64,000 nucleotides of DNA from Mytilus californianus (GCF_021869535.1 NW_026262734.1:72315839-72379838), one strand, 5' to 3'. Positions 1-15,900 are shown, counted from the stretch's first letter. The notes: generated by a model from the letters alone, not told the origin. Program-made: numbers and translations.

Positions 1-1754
1 TACAAAATTTCTATCAAATAAAAGTGGAAATCATTTATTCTCATGTAGTTTGACACATTCATACCAATAGATCATTCATGGAAGTTGTCAAAGTACAAAT
101 TCAATATTTGCTGAAATGCACCTCTTAGGCCACAGACAACAATTAATTTGTCTATTACTTCTATATAACGTTTTGTCTCATTAAAAAAATTGCACCAATT
201 TTTTTTTGTTAAATCTTTTGTGTGTGTAATGTACAGTACAAGTCCATATAAAAATATATCCAACATATAGAAAAATTGCTCTTGTACATCTTACAAATTT
301 AGCCAATACACATCAATACCCCTATGAACCAGTCAAGAGATGTTCCGAAAACTGTAAATATTACCTTTTTGCACCTGGCCTAATCACTCTTTCCATATCA
401 AAATCAGTTAAAATACAACATCCAAAAATTTATATTCAGCTCTCTTCTTTCATTTCCACCCCATAAAAACTAAGAAATGAATGAGAAAGGGAAAGAAAAA
501 AAATAAAGAAAAATACACTTTAATTAAAGGAAATTATATTCGTGCACAACGAAAAGCGGGTCATTAATTGTGGTCTCAGGCCTATTAGCGGTCAAAAACT
601 TGACCATTTCTAATAAAACTTAGCATGATTTAAGCTTAGTGTATTATGAGACAGTTTACCCAGTTTCAAAGCCATATGATATCAATTATAGAATATGTGG
701 CATTTTTTATATCTGAACTTTGGGTGCTGAATTGTGATGTTGAATTAGAACAATTTCAACTATCAAATTTGGGCTTCAAAAAACAAAAAGATACAAAAAT
801 GTGCACTTTTTAATGTCTCTATGTATAAGATATCATCTATTTAAAGTAACAGATAGCATACTTGAATGTATAAGACTTATAATAAATGGCCAAAAGTTAT
901 TTTTATATGAGCCTGTGCCAAAAAATAGAAGTTTTCGAATGAAGTGAGGCTTTATATGAAATGTAATATTTTCCACTTACAACAATTTTCTGAAGTTGTT
1001 AAGTTATAAAAAAAAACCGTCTACATATAATAAATGTACTTTCAATGGAAATATAAGTTTCAAATAGCATAACACATGAGGATGAAATGGTCTTAAGCAA
1101 TGTCAAGCTTAAAAAAACAAGTTGTCAATTTAGGCCGTTCCCCATATTTGCATATTAAAAAGCATATAAATGATATGGGAGATGGAAATATGCTTCTTTT
1201 TGCTCAAATCTTTGCTTAGATATGATGAAACATGAAACCTGGATGTAACAAAACTGTTGATTTCAACTTTTTATGTAGACAGTATGGTCTGATGCAAAGT
1301 TTATTCACTTTACTGTTTAAAACCCGTATGAGAATTTAGCCTCTAAAGGCCAATATTTTAACCACTAGCTATCCAACAGAAGAAAATAAAGATAGTCTGT
1401 GAAACAGACAAGGTAAAACAACCAGTAATAAGTGCTTTTGATACAGATTCAATGAAATCTGCTAAAAGGAATTCAACTTGTATGTGCATAGAACCTCATA
1501 TTTCACTTGCTTCATACGGACTGTTAGACTTAGACAATTAAAACAGCACATTTTGCACTTTTTTCTGTTTTTATCTACTTTTCTTTGTGTCCAGAGTTCA
1601 TAAATGAGTAAAACATCTAAAGTAAATACCATTAACACAAATAGAAAATCAAAAAACCTGTCAGAGAGAAAGTAAGCAAGCTACTTTTGTAAAAATATTG
1701 AAACAACTGAAAAAGCTAAATTTGGGGCATGTAAGTTGAAATGTGACTTTTTTT
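1..1754. repeat. Copy A of a ~1.75-kb tandem repeat (uninterrupted)
   Basis: The block beginning at 1 recurs almost base for base from 1755, giving a direct repeat with a period of about 1754 bp. Divergence is a few percent, with small indels (for example near 190 versus 1960 and 440 versus 2185). Copy A is uninterrupted across 870/871, exactly where copy B is split by the 25-kb insertion, so it serves as the empty-site reference. Short frames here, such as the minus-strand frames near 72-266 and 1825-2055, are interrupted, differ between copies and show no recognisable domain. I see no gene. The left edge of the window cuts the array of copies, so more copies may lie further left. Confidence 0.9.
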
Positions 1755-2623
1755 ACAAAATTTCTATCAAATAAAAGTGGAAATCATTTATTCTCATGTA
1801 GTTTGACACATTCATACCAATAGATCATTCATGGAAGTTGTCAAAGTACAAATTCAATATTTGCTGAAATGCACCTCTTAGGCCACAGACAACAATTAAT
1901 TTGTCTATTAGTTCTATATAACGTTTTGTCTCATTAAAAAAATTGCACCAATTTTTGTTTGTTAAATCTTTTGTGTGTGTAATGTACAGTACAAGCCCAA
2001 AAATATATCCAACATATAGAAAAATTGCTCTTGTGCATCTCACAAATTTAGCCAATATACATCCATACCCCTATGGACCAGTCAAGAGATGTTCCGAAAA
2101 CTGTAAATATTACCTTTTTGCACCTGGCCTAATCACTCTTTCCATATCAAAATCAGTTAAAATACAACATCCAAAAATTTATTTCAGCTCTCTTCTTTCA
2201 TTTCCACCCCATAAAAACTAAGAAATTAATGAGAAAAGGAAAGAAAAAAAATAAAGAAAAATACACTTTAATTAAAGGGAACTATATTCGTGGACAACGA
2301 AAAAAAGCGGGGTCATTATTTGTGGTCTAGGGCCTATTAGGGGTCACAAACTTGACCATTTCTAATAAAACTTGGCATGTTTTAAGCTTAGTGTATTATG
2401 AGACAAGTTTATCCAGTTTCAAAACCATATGATATCAATTATAGAAAATGTGGCATTTTTTATATCTGAACTTTGGGTGCTGAATTGTGATGTTGAATTA
2501 GAACAATTTCAACTATCAAATTTGGGCTTCAAAAAACAAAAAGATACGAAAATGTGCACTTTTTAATGTCTCTCTGTATAAGAAATCATCTATTTAAAGT
2601 AACAGATAGCATACTTGAATGTA
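1755..2623. repeat. Copy B of the 1.75-kb repeat, left half
   Basis: Aligns with 1-870 of copy A. Homology stops at GAATGTA (ending 2623), where the 25-kb insertion begins. The remainder of copy B resumes at 27829/27831 and matches copy A from 871. Confidence 0.9.
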
Positions 2624-4431
2624 TAAAGAAGACTTTTTTGTTAAATAAACTGAATGTGACTTTTTTCCTTTGTAATACTGGTTATTTCAAGCATTCCTGT
2701 CAAGTTTTGTCATAATCAGTTCAATAGTTTGAGAAAAATCTAGTATAATGTAAGACGACATCTACAGCGATTTGAGCAAAATTTCTTCGAAATATCCAAA
2801 CCAAGTCGCATCATGATAGAATATAGTGTGGACCAATAAATGATCAAATATTTATCTCATCTGCCTACAAACAGTTGAATATGATACAAAAGATGACTTT
2901 AGGATGATAAATACTACTAATGGACCTCTTTGTCTTCCTTATAAGGTCTCTTTTGGTCCATTTATACCTCTCATTTCCTCAAAATTTCTACTTTTTAGGC
3001 CAATAAATAAAAATTTTGGGGTAACTTTCACTCATTTATGATAGAAATGTTATTATAAATGATTAATTGAAGTATTCAAGCTGAAAGAACTATCCGTATA
3101 AAAGTTTACTGTCTCCAAGGAGGTTTCAATAAGTCCATACGTAAAACTTAAATTTATGCCGCGTTCCAGAGAGGGACATAAAAAACTTCTTTTTTGGTGA
3201 ATAATTTGTTGTTACTGCTTTAAAAATAATTTCATTTACTTAAAACTATATATTTATTAAAGTATTTCTTAGGAAAAATTTTCTAGTATAGCAAAATATA
3301 AGAAATAAGGAGAAAAAGCTCCCCAAAACTCTAAGTATGGCTTGTTCTGTCAACTAATATTCATGGTAAAGTTCTATTTCAAGGAAATTTGTTCATAAAA
3401 TGTATTTTGGAGACTCAATCCACTCAGAATATTTTATTATTTGTAATATTTCACTTAAATAGCAAGAAATTTTAACACATGAGAGTACTCACAAGGTCAA
3501 AGGTGCATGTACAGCTTCCCATAAAGAAGACTTTTTTGTTAAATAAACTGAATGTGACTTTTTTCCTTTGTAATACTGGTTATTTCAAGCATTCCTGTCA
3601 AGTTTTGTCATAATCAGTTCAATAGTTTGAGAAAAATCTAGTATAATGTAAGACGACATCTACAGCGATTCGAGCAAAATTTCTTCGAAATATCCAAACC
3701 AAGTCGCATCATGATAGAATATAGTGTGGACCAATAAATGATCAAATATTTATCTCATCTGCCTACAAACAGTTGAATATGATACAAAAGATGACTTTAG
3801 GATGATAAATACTACTAATGGACCTCTTTGTCTTTCTTATAAGGTCTCTTTTGGTCCATTTATACCTCTCATTTCCTCAAAATTTCTACTTTTTAGGCCA
3901 ATAAATAAAAATTTTGGGGTAACTTTCACTCATTTATGATAGAAATGTTATTATAAATGATTAATTGAAGTATTCAAGCTGAATGAACTATCCGTATAAA
4001 AGTTTACTGTCTCCAAGTAGGTTTCAATAAGTCCATACATAAAACTTAAATTTACGCCGCGTTCCAGAGAGGGACATAAAAAACTTCTTTTTTGGTGAAT
4101 AATTTGTTGTTACTGCTTAAAAAATAATTTCATTTACTTAAAACTATATATCTATTAAAGTATTTCTTAGGAAAAATTTTCTAGTATAGCAGAATATAAG
4201 AAATAAGGAGAAAAAGCTCCCCAAAACTCTAAGTATGGCTTGTTCTGTCAACTAATATTCATGGTAAAGTCCTATTTCAAGGAAATTTTTTCATAAAATG
4301 TATTTTGGAGACTCAATCCACTCAGAATATTTTATTATTTGTAATATTTCACTTAAATAGCAAGAAATTTTAACTCATGAGAGTACTCACAAGGTCAAAG
4401 GTGCATGTACAGCTTCCCATATTAAAATAGG

Positions 4432-4896
4432 TGTAATATACCACCATTGATTTTCCCCTATTAGTCTTTGTAAAATTTGCACTTTTCAAAAAATTGTGCA
4501 GAATTTATCTTTGTTTCAAATAAAGAAATACTTGGCATGAGTAAAGATTTATCCTGTCCAGTACTATAGAAAAAATTTCACATAATATTTCATTGCATAT
4601 AAGAAAATAACCATCACTGGAAGTTAACCAATCAAATTTTCCCCCTTTTTTAACCTGTGTACAAGCTTTAGTAACCATGTAACCTCAAGTTTCCAAAATA
4701 TTCTATAGAAACCCCAAATAAAGAAATAATAGTGCTTTGAAATAACCAAGATATATGTTTATGACTCAGAAATGTTTGACTGCAATGAAATGTAGGATCA
4801 ATTACCTACAACTGTCAAATTCAAGGGAATATTTTTTTTCGACCTATTTTCGTATGCAACCGGATGTGACGTACTATGATTTGGTGGTATTACACC
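4432..4896. mobile_element. MITE-like element M, copy 1, between array units 2 and 3
   Basis: Begins GGTGTAATATACCACCA and ends TGGTGGTATTACACC, forming terminal inverted repeats of about 15 bp with a 2-bp insertion in the left arm. It is flanked by TA on both sides (4430-4431 and 4897-4898), the target duplication expected of Tc1/mariner-type elements. No transposase is encoded, so it would be non-autonomous. Copy 2 at 27380-27828 is colinear, with a 17-bp internal deletion relative to this one. The preceding bases CCCATATTAAAATA differ from the normal unit junction. Confidence 0.75.
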
Positions 4897-7800
4897 TAAA
4901 GAAGACTTTTTTGTTAAATAAACTGAATGTGACTTTTTTCCTTTGTAATACTGGTTATTTCAAGCATTCCTGTCAAGTTTTGTCATAATCAGTTCAATAG
5001 TTTGAGAAAAATCTAGTATAATGTAAGACGACATCTACAGCGATTCGAGCAAAATTTCTTCGAAATATCCAAACCAAGTCGCATCATGATAGAATATAGT
5101 GTGGACCAATAAATGATCAAATATTTATCTCATCTGCCTACAAACAGTTGAATATGATACAAAAGATGACTTTAGGATGATAAATACTACTAATGGACCT
5201 CTTTGTCTTCCTTATAAGGTCTCTTTTGGTCCATTTATACCTCTCATTTCCTCAAAATTTCTACTTTTTAGGCCAATAAATAAAAATTTTGGGGTAACTT
5301 TCACTCATTTATGATAGAAATGTTATTATAAATGATTAATTGAAGTATTCAAGCTGAATGAACTATCCGTATAAAAGTTTACTGTCTCCAAGGAGGTTTC
5401 AATAAGTCCATACGTAAATCTTAAATTTACGCCGCGTTCCAGAGAGGGACATAAAAAACTTCTTTTTTGGTGAATAATTTGTTGTTACTGCTTTAAAAAT
5501 AATTTCATTTACTTAAAACTATATATTTATTAAAGTATTTCTTAGGAAAAATTTTCTAGTATAGCAGAATATAAGAAATAAGGAGAAAAAGCTCCCCAAA
5601 ACTCTAAGTATGGCTTGTTCTGTCAACTAATATTCATGGTAAAGTCCTATTTCAAGGAAATTTTTTCATAAAATGTATTTTGGAGACTCAATCCACTTAG
5701 AATATTTTATTATTTGTAATATTTCACTTAAATAGCAAGAAATTTTAACACATGAGAGTACTCACAAGGTCAAAGGTGCATGTACAGCTTCCCATAAAGA
5801 AGACTTTTTTGTTAAATAAACTGAATGTGACTTTTTTCCTTTGTAATACTGGTTATTTCAAGCATTCCTGTCAAGTTTTGTCATAATCAGTTCAATAGTT
5901 TGAGAAAAATCTAGTATAATGTAAGACGACATCTACAGCGATTCGAGCAAAATTTCTTCGAAATATCCAAACCAAGTCGCATCATGATAGAATATAGTGT
6001 GGACCAATAAATGATCAAATATTTATCTCATCTGCCTACAAACAGTTGAATATGATACAAAAGATGACTTTAGGATGATAAATACTACTAATGGACCTCT
6101 TTGTCTTCCTTATAAGGTCTCTTTTGGTCAATTTATACCTCTCATTTCCTCAAAATTTCTACTTTTTAGGCCAATAAATAAAAATTTTGGGGTAACTTTC
6201 ACTCATTTATGATAGAAATGTTATTATAAATGATTAATTGAAGTATTCAAGCTGAATGAACTATCTGTATAAAAGTTTACTGTCTCCAAGGAGGTTTCAA
6301 TAAGTCCATACGTAAAACTTAAATTTACGCAGCGTTCCAGAGAGGGACATAAAAAACTTCTTTTTTGGTGAATAATTTGTTGTTACTGCTTTAAAAATAA
6401 TTTCATTTACTTAAAACTATATATTTATTAAAGTATTTCTTAGGAAAAATTTTCTAGTATAGCAGAATATAAGAAATAAGGAGAAAAAGCTCCCCAAAAC
6501 TCTAAGTATGGCTTGTTCTGTCAACTAATATTCATGGTAAAGTCCTATTTCAAGGAAATTTTTTCATAAAATGTATTTTGGAGACTCAATCCACTCAGAA
6601 TATTTTATTATTTGTAATATTTCACTTAAATAGCAAGAAATTTTAACACATGAGAGTACTCACAAGGTCAAAGGTGCATGTACAGCTTCCCATAAAGAAG
6701 ACTTTTTTGTTAAATAAACTGAATGTGACTTTTTTCCTTTGTAATACAGGTTATTTCAAGCATTCCTGTCAAGTTTTGTCATAATCAGTTCAATAGTTTG
6801 AGAAAAATCTAGTATAATGTAAGACGACATCTACAGCGATTCGAGCAAAATTTCTTCGAAATATCCAAACCAAGTCGCATCATGATAGAATATAGTGTGG
6901 ACCAATAAATGATCAAATATTTATCTCATCTGCCTACAAACAGTTGAATATGATACAAAAGATGACTTTAGGATGATAAATACTACTAATGGACCTCTTT
7001 GTCTTCCTTATAAGGTCTCTTTTGGTCAATTTATACCTCTCATTTCCTCAAAATTTCTACTTTTTAGGCCAATAAATAAAAATTTTGGGGTAACTTTCAC
7101 TCATTTATGATAGAAATGTTATTATAAATGATTAATTGAAGTATTCAAGCTGAATGAACTATCCGTATAAAAGTTTACTGTCTCCAAGGAGGTTTCAATA
7201 AGTCCATACGTAAAACTTAAATTTACGCCGCGTTCCAGAGAGGGACATAAAAAACTTCTTTTTTGGTGAATAATTTGTTGTTACTGCTTTAAAAATAATT
7301 TCATTTACTTAAAACTATATATTTATTAAAGTATTTCTTAGGAAAAATTTTCTAGTATAGCAGAATATAAGAAATAAGGAGAAAAAGCTCCCCAAAACTC
7401 TAAGTATGGCTTGTTCTGTCAACTAATATTCATGGTAAAGTCCTATTTCAAGGAAATTTTTTCATAAAATGTATTTTGGAGACTCAATCCACTCAGAATA
7501 TTTTATTATTTGTAATATTTCACTTAAATAGCAAGAAATTTTAACACATGAGAGTACTCACAAGGTCAAAGGTGTACAGCTTCCCATAAAGAAGACTTTT
7601 TTGTTAAATAAACTGAATGTGACTTTTTTCCTTTGTAATACTGGTTATTTCAAGCATTCCTGTCAAGTTTTGTCATAATCAGTTCAATAGTTTTAGAAAA
7701 ATCTAGTATAATGTAAGACGACATCTACAGCGATTCGAGCAAAATTTCTTCGAAATATCCAAACCAAGTCGCATCATGATAGAATATAGTGTGGACCAAT

Positions 7801-10800
7801 AAATGATCAAATATTTATCTCATCTGCCTACAAACAGTTGAATATGATACAAAAGATGACTTTAGGATGATAAATACTACTAATGGACCTCTTTGTCTTC
7901 CTTATAAGGTCTCTTTTGGTCCATTTATACCTCTCATTTCCTCAAAATTTCTACTTTTTAGGCCAATAAATAAAAATTTTGGGGTAACTTTCACTCATTT
8001 ATGATAGAAATGTTATTATAAATGATTAATTGAAGTATTCAAGCTGAATGAACTATCCGTATAAAAGTTTACTGTCTCCAAGGAGGTTTCAATAAGTCCA
8101 TACGTAAAACTTAAATTTACGCCGCGTTCCAGAGAGGGACATAAAAAACTTCTTTTTTGGTGAAGAATTTGTTGTTACTGCTTTAAAAATAATTTCATTT
8201 ACTTAAAACTATATATTTATTAAAGTATTTCTTAGGAAAAATTTTCTAGTATAGCAGAATATAAGAAATAAGGAGAAAAAGCTCCCCAAAACTCTAAGTA
8301 TGGCTTGTTCTGTCAACTAATATTCATGGTAAAGTCCTATTTCAAGGAAATTTTTTCATAAAATGTATTTTGGAGACTCAATCCACTCAGAATATTTTAT
8401 TATTTGTAATATTTCACTTAAATAGCAAGAAATTTTAACACATGAGAGTACTCACAAGGTCAAAGGTGCATGTACAGCTTCCCATAAAGAAGACTTTTTT
8501 GTTAAATAAACTGAATGTGACTTTTTTCCTTTGTAATACTGGTTATTTCAAGCATTCCTGTCAAGTTTTGTCATAATCAGTTCAATAGGTTGAGAAAAAT
8601 CTAGTATAATGTAAGACGACATCTACAGCGATTCGAGCAAAATTTCTTCGAAATATCCAAACCAAGTCGCATCATGATAGAATATAGTGTGGACCAATAA
8701 ATGATCAAATATTTATCTCATCTGCCTACAAACAGTTGAATATGATACAAAAGATGACTTTAGGATGATAAATACTACTAATGGACCTCTTTGTCTTCCT
8801 TATAAGGTCTCTTTTGGTCCATTTATACCTCTCATTTCCTCAAAATTTCTACTTTTTAGGCCAATAAATAAAAATTTTGGGGTAACTTTCACTCATTTAT
8901 GATAGAAATGTTATTATAAATGATTAATTGAAGTATTCAAGCTGAATGAACTATCCGTATAAAAGTTTACTGTCTCCAAGGAGGTTTCAATAAGTCCATA
9001 CGTAAAACTTAAATTTACGCCGCGTTCCAGAGAGGGACATAAAAAACTTCTTTTTTGGTGAATAATTTGTTGTTACTGCTTTAAAAATAATTTCATTTAC
9101 TTAAAACTATATATTTATTAAAGTATTTCTTAGGAAAAATTTTCTAGTATAGCAGAATATAAGAAATAAGGAGAAAAAGCTCCCCAAAACTCTAAGTATG
9201 GCTTGTTCTGTCAACTAATATTCATGGTAAAGTCCTATTTCAAGGAAATTTTTTCATAAAATGTATTTTGGAGACTCAATCCACTCAGAATATTTTATTA
9301 TTTGTAATATTTCACTTAAATAGCAAGAAATTTTAACACATGAGAGTACTCACAAGGTCAAAGGTGCATGTACAGCTTCCCATAAAGAAGACTTTTTTGT
9401 TAAATAAACTGAATGTGACTTTTTTCCTTTGTAATACTGGTTATTTCAAGCATTCCTGTCAAGTTTTGTCATAATCATTTCAATAGGTTGAGAAAAATCT
9501 AGTATAATGTAAGACGACATCTACAGCGATTCGAGCAAAATTTCTTCGAAATATCCAAACCAAGTCGCATCATGATAGAATATAGTGTGGACCAATAAAT
9601 GATCAAATATTTATCTCATCTGCCTACAAACAGTTGAATATGATACAAAAGATGACTTTAGGATGATAAATACTACTAATGGACCTCTTTGTCTTCCTTA
9701 TAAGGTCTCTTTTGGTCCATTTATACCTCTCATTTCCTCAAAATTTCTACTTTTTAGGCCAATAAATAAAAATTTTGGGGTAACTTTCACTCATTTATGA
9801 TAGAAATGTTATTATAAATGATTAATTGAAGTATTCAAGCTGAATGAACAATCCGTATAAAAGTTTTCTGTCTCCAAGGAGGTTTCAATAAGTCCATACG
9901 TAAAACTTAAATTTACGCCGCGTTCCAGAGAGGGACATAAAAAACTTCTTTTTTGGTGAATAATTTGTTGTTACTGCTTTAAAAATAATTTCATTTACTT
10001 AAAACTATATATTTATTAAAGTATTTCTTAGGAAAAATTTTCTAGTATAGCAGAATATAAGAAATAAGGAGAAAAAGCTCCCCAAAACTCTAAGTATGGC
10101 TTGTTCTGTCAACTAATATTCATGGTAAAGTCCTATTTCAAGGAAATTTTTTCATAAAATGTATTTTGGAGACTCAATCCACTCAGAATATTTTATTATT
10201 TGTAATATTTCACTTAAATAGCAAGAAATTTTAACACATGAGAGTACTCACAAGGTCAAAGGTGCATGTACAGCTTCCCATAAAGAAGACTTTTTTGTTA
10301 AATAAACTGAATGTGACTTTTTTCCTTTGTAATACAGGTTATTTCAAGCATTCCTGTCAAGTTTTGTCATAATCAGTTCAATAGTTTGAGAAAAATCTAG
10401 TATAATGTAAGACGACATCTACAGCGATTCGAGCAAAATTTCTTCGAAATATCCAAACCAAGTCGCATCATGATAGAATATAGTGTGGACCAATAAATGA
10501 TCAAATATTTATCTCATCTGCCTACAAACAGTTGAATATGATACAAAAGATGACTTTAGGATGATAAATACTACTAATGGACCTCTTTGTCTTCCTTATA
10601 AGGTCTCTTTTGGTCAATTTATACCTCTTATTTCCTCAAAATTTCTACTTTTTAGGCCAATAAATAAAAATTTTGGGGTAACTTTCACTCATTTATGATA
10701 GAAATGTTATTATAAATGATTAATTGAAGTATTCAAGCTGAATGAACTATCTGTATAAAAGTTTACTGTCTCCAAGGAGGTTTCAATAAGTCCATACGTA

Positions 10801-12982
10801 AAACTTAAATTTACGCAGCGTTCCAGAGAGGGACATAAAAAACTTCTTTTTTGGTGAATAATTTGTTGTTACTGCTTTAAAAATAATTTCATTTACTTAA
10901 AACTATATATTTATTAAAGTATTTCTTAGGAAAAATTTTCTAGTATAGCAGAATATAAGAAATAAGGAGAAAAAGCTCCCCAAAACTCTAAGTATGGCTT
11001 GTTCTGTCAACTAATATTCATGGTAAAGTCCTATTTCAAGGAAATTTTTTCATAAAATGTATTTTGGAGACTCAATCCACTCAGAATATTTTATTATTTG
11101 TAATATTTCACTTAAATAGCAAGAAATTTTAACACATGAGAGTACTCACAAGGTCAAAGGTGCATGTACAGCTTCCCATAAAGAAGACTTTTTTGTTAAA
11201 TAAACTGAATGTGACTTTTTTCCTTTGTAATACAGGTTATTTCAAGCATTCCTGTCAAGTTTTGTCATAATCAGTTCAATAGTTTGAGAAAAATCTAGTA
11301 TAATGTAAGACGACATCTACAGCGATTCGAGCAAAATTTCTTCGAAATATCCAAACCAAGTCGCATCATGATAGAATATAGTGTGGACCAATAAATGATC
11401 AAATATTTATCTCATCTGCCTACAAACAGTTGAATATGATACAAAAGATGACTTTAGGATGATAAATACTACTAATGGACCTCTTTGTCTTCCTTATAAG
11501 GTCTCTTTTGGTCCATTTATACCTCTCATTTCCTCAAAATTTCTACTTTTTAGGCCAATAAATAAAAATTTTGGGGTAACTTTCACTCATTTATGATAGA
11601 AATGTTATTATAAATGATTAATTGAAGTATTCAAGCTGAATGAACTATCCGTATAAAAGTTTACTGTCTCCAAGGAGGTTTCAATAAGTCCATACGTAAA
11701 ACTTAAATTTACGCTGCGTTCCAGAGAGGGACATAAAAAACTTCTTTTTTGGTGAAGAATTTGTTGTTACTGCTTTAAAAATAATTTCATTTACTTAAAA
11801 CTATATATTTATTAAAGTATTTCTTAGGAAAAATTTTCTAGTATAGCAGAATATAAGAAATAAGGAGAAAAAGCTCCCCAAAACTCTAAGTATGGCTTGT
11901 TCTGTCAACTAATATTCATGGTAAAGTCCTATTTCAAGGAAATTTTTTCATAAAATGTATTTTGGAGACTCAATCCACTCAGAATATTTTATTATTTGTA
12001 ATATTTCACTTAAATAGCAAGAAATTTTAACACATGAGAGTACTCACAAGGTCAAAGGTGCATGTACAGCTTCCCATAAAGAAGACTTTTTTGTTAAATA
12101 AACTGAATGTGACTTTTTTCCTTTGTAATACTGGTTATTTCAAGCATTCCTGTCAAGTTTTGTCATAATCAGTTCAATAGGTTGAGAAAAATCTAGTATA
12201 ATGTAAGACGACATCTACAGCGATTCGAGCTAAATTTCTTCGAAATATCCAAACCAAGTCGCATCATGATAGAATATAGTGTGGACCAATAAATGATCAA
12301 ATATTTATCTCATCTGCCTACAAACAGTTGAATATGATACAAAAGATGACTTTAGGATGATAAATACTACTAATGGACCTCTTTGTCTTCCTTATAAGGT
12401 CTCTTTTGGTCCATTTATACCTCTCATTTCCTCAAAATTTCTACTTTTTAGGCCAATAAATAAAAATTTTGGGGTAACTTTCACTCATTTATGATAGAAA
12501 TGTTATTATAAATGATTAATTGAAGTATTCAAGCTGAATGAACAATCCGTATAAAAGTTTACTGTCTCCAAGGAGGTTTCAATAAGTCCATACGTAAAAC
12601 TTAAATTTACGCCGCGTTCCAGAGAGGGACATAAAAAACTTCTTTTTTGGTGAATAATTTGTTGTTACTGCTTTAAAAATAATTTCATTTACTTAAAACT
12701 ATATATTTATTAAAGTATTTCTTAGGAAAAATTTTCTAGTATAGCAGAATATAAGAAATAAGGAGAAAAAGCTCCCCAAAACTCTAAGTATGGCTTGTTC
12801 TGTCAACTAATATTCATGGTAAAGTCCTATTTCAAGGAAATTTTTTCATAAAATGTATTTTGGAGACTCAATCCACTCAGAATATTTTATTATTTGTAAT
12901 ATTTCACTTAAATAGCAAGAAATTTTAACACATGAGATCGAGTACTCACAAGGTCAAAGGTGCATGTACAGCTTCCCATAAA

Positions 12983-15900
12983 GAAGACTTTTTTGTTAAA
13001 TAAACTGAATGTGACTTTTTTCCTTTGTAATACAGGTTATTTCAAGCATTCCTGTCAAGTTTTGTCATAATCAGTTCAATAGTTTGAGAAAAATCTAGTA
13101 TAATGTAAGACGACATCTACAGCGATTCGAGCAAAATTTCTTCGAAATATCCAAACCAAGTCGCATCATGATAGAATATAGTGTGGACCAATAAATGATC
13201 AAATATTTATCTCATCTGCCTACAAACAGTTGAATATGATACAAAAGATGACTTTAGGATGATAAATACTACTAATGGACCTCTTTGTCTTCCTTATAAG
13301 GTCTCTTTTGGTCAATTTATACCTCTCATTTCCTCAAAATTTCTACTTTTTAGGCCAATAAATAAAAATTTTGGGGTAACTTTCACTCATTTATGATAGA
13401 AATGTTATTATAAATGATTAATTGAAGTATTCAAGCTGAATGAACTATCTGTATAAAAGTTTACTGTCTCCAAGGAGGTTTCAATAAGTCCATACGTAAA
13501 ACTTAAATTTACGCAGCGTTCCAGAGAGGGACATAAAAAACTTCTTTTTTTTTTGGTGAAGAATTTGTTGTTACTGCTTTAAAAATAATTTCATTTACTT
13601 AAAACTATATATTTATTAAAGTATTTCTTAGGAAAAATTTTCTAGTATAGCAGAATATAAGAAATAAGGAGAAAAAGCTCCCCAAAACTCTAAGTATGGC
13701 TTGTTCTGTCAACTAATATTCATGGTAAAGTCCTATTTCAAGGAAATTTTTTCATAAAATGTATTTTGGAGACTCAATCCACTCAGAATATTTTATTATT
13801 TGTAATATTTCACTTAAATAGCAAGAAATTTTAACACATGAGAGTACTCACAAGGTCAAAGGTGCATGTACAGCTTCCCATAAAGAAGACTTTTTTGTTA
13901 AATAAACTGAATGTGACTTTTTTCCTTTGTAATACTGGTTATTTCAAGCATTCCTGTCAAGTTTTGTCATAATCAGTTCAATAGGTTGAGAAAAATCTAG
14001 TATAATGTAAGACGACATCTACAGCGATTCGAGCAAAATTTCTTCGAAATATCCAAACCAAGTCGCATCATGATAGAATATAGTGTGGACCAATAAATGA
14101 TCAAATATTTATCTCATCTGCCTACAAACAGTTGAATATGATACAAAAGATGACTTTAGGATGATAAATACTACTAATGGACCTCTTTGTCTTCCTTATA
14201 AGGTCTCTTTTGGTCCATTTATACCTCTCATTTCCTCAAAATTTCTACTTTTTAGGCCAATAAATAAAAATTTTGGGGTAACTTTCACTCATTTATGATA
14301 GAAATGTTATTATAAATGATTAATTGAAGTATTCAAGCTGAATGAACAATCCGTATAAAAGTTTACTGTCTCCAAGGAGGTTTCAATAAGTCCATACGTA
14401 AAACTTAAATTTACGCCGCGTTCCAGAGAGGGACATAAAAAACTTCTTTTTTGGTGAATAATTTGTTGTTACTGCTTTAAAAATAATTTCATTTACTTAA
14501 AACTATATATTTATTAAAGTATTTCTTAGGAAAAATTTTCTAGTATAGCAGAATATAAGAAATAAGGAGAAAAAGCTCCCCAAAACTCTAAGTATGGCTT
14601 GTTCTGTCAACTAATATTCATGGTAAAGTCCTATTTCAAGGAAATTTTTTCATAAAATGTATTTTGGAGACTCAATCCACTCAGAATATTTTATTATTTG
14701 TAATATTTCACTTAAATAGCAAGAAATTTTAACACATGAGATCGAGTACTCACAAGGTCAAAGGTGCATGTACAGCTTCCCATAAAGAAGACTTTTTTGT
14801 TAAATAAACTGAATGTGACTTTTTTCCTTTGTAATACAGGTTATTTCAAGCATTCCTGTCAAGTTTTGTCATAATCAGTTCAATAGTTTGAGAAAAATCT
14901 AGTATAATGTAAGACGACATCTACAGCGATTCGAGCAAAATTTCTTCGAAATATCCAAACCAAGTCGCATCATGATAGAATATAGTGTGGACCAATAAAT
15001 GATCAAATATTTATCTCATCTGCCTACAAACAGTTGAATATGATACAAAAGATGACTTTAGGATGATAAATACTACTAATGGACCTCTTTGTCTTCCTTA
15101 TAAGGTCTCTTTTGGTCAATTTATACCTCTCATTTCCTCAAAATTTCTACTTTTTAGGCCAATAAATAAAAATTTTGGGGTAACTTTCACTCATTTATGA
15201 TAGAAATGTTATTATAAATGATTAATTGAAGTATTCAAGCTGAATGAACTATCTGTATAAAAGTTTACTGTCTCCAAGGAGGTTTCAATAAGTCCATACG
15301 TAAAACTTAAATTTACGCAGCGTTCCAGAGAGGGACATAAAAAACTTCTTTTTTGGTGAATAATTTGTTGTTACTGCTTTAAAAATAATTTCATTTACTT
15401 AAAACTATATATTTATTAAAGTATTTCTTAGGAAAAATTTTCTAGTATAGCAGAATATAAGAAATAAGGAGAAAAAGCTCCCCAAAACTCTAAGTATGGC
15501 TTGTTCTGTCAACTAATATTCATGGTAAAGTCCTATTTCAAGGAAATTTTTTCATAAAATGTATTTTGGAGACTCAATCCACTCAGAATATTTTATTATT
15601 TGTAATATTTCACTTAAATAGCAAGAAATTTTAACACATGAGAGTACTCACAAGGTCAAAGGTGCATGTACAGCTTCCCATAAAGAAGACTTTTTTGTTA
15701 AATAAACTGAATGTGACTTTTTTCCTTTGTAATACAGGTTATTTCAAGCATTCCTGTCAAGTTTTGTCATAATCAGTTCAATAGTTTGAGAAAAATCTAG
15801 TATAATGTAAGACGACATCTACAGCGATTCGAGCAAAATTTCTTCGAAATATCCAAACCAAGTCGCATCATGATAGAATATAGTGTGGACCAATAAATGA

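Noticed and set aside
72..2221. Small open frames in the 1.75-kb repeat copies (72-266, 1825-2055, 1943-2221)
   Set aside because: They overlap on opposite strands, change length between copies A and B, and show no domain or splice context.
4755..4988. 77-codon plus-strand frame
   Set aside because: It runs from the TIR element into the next array unit, so it is a junction artefact.
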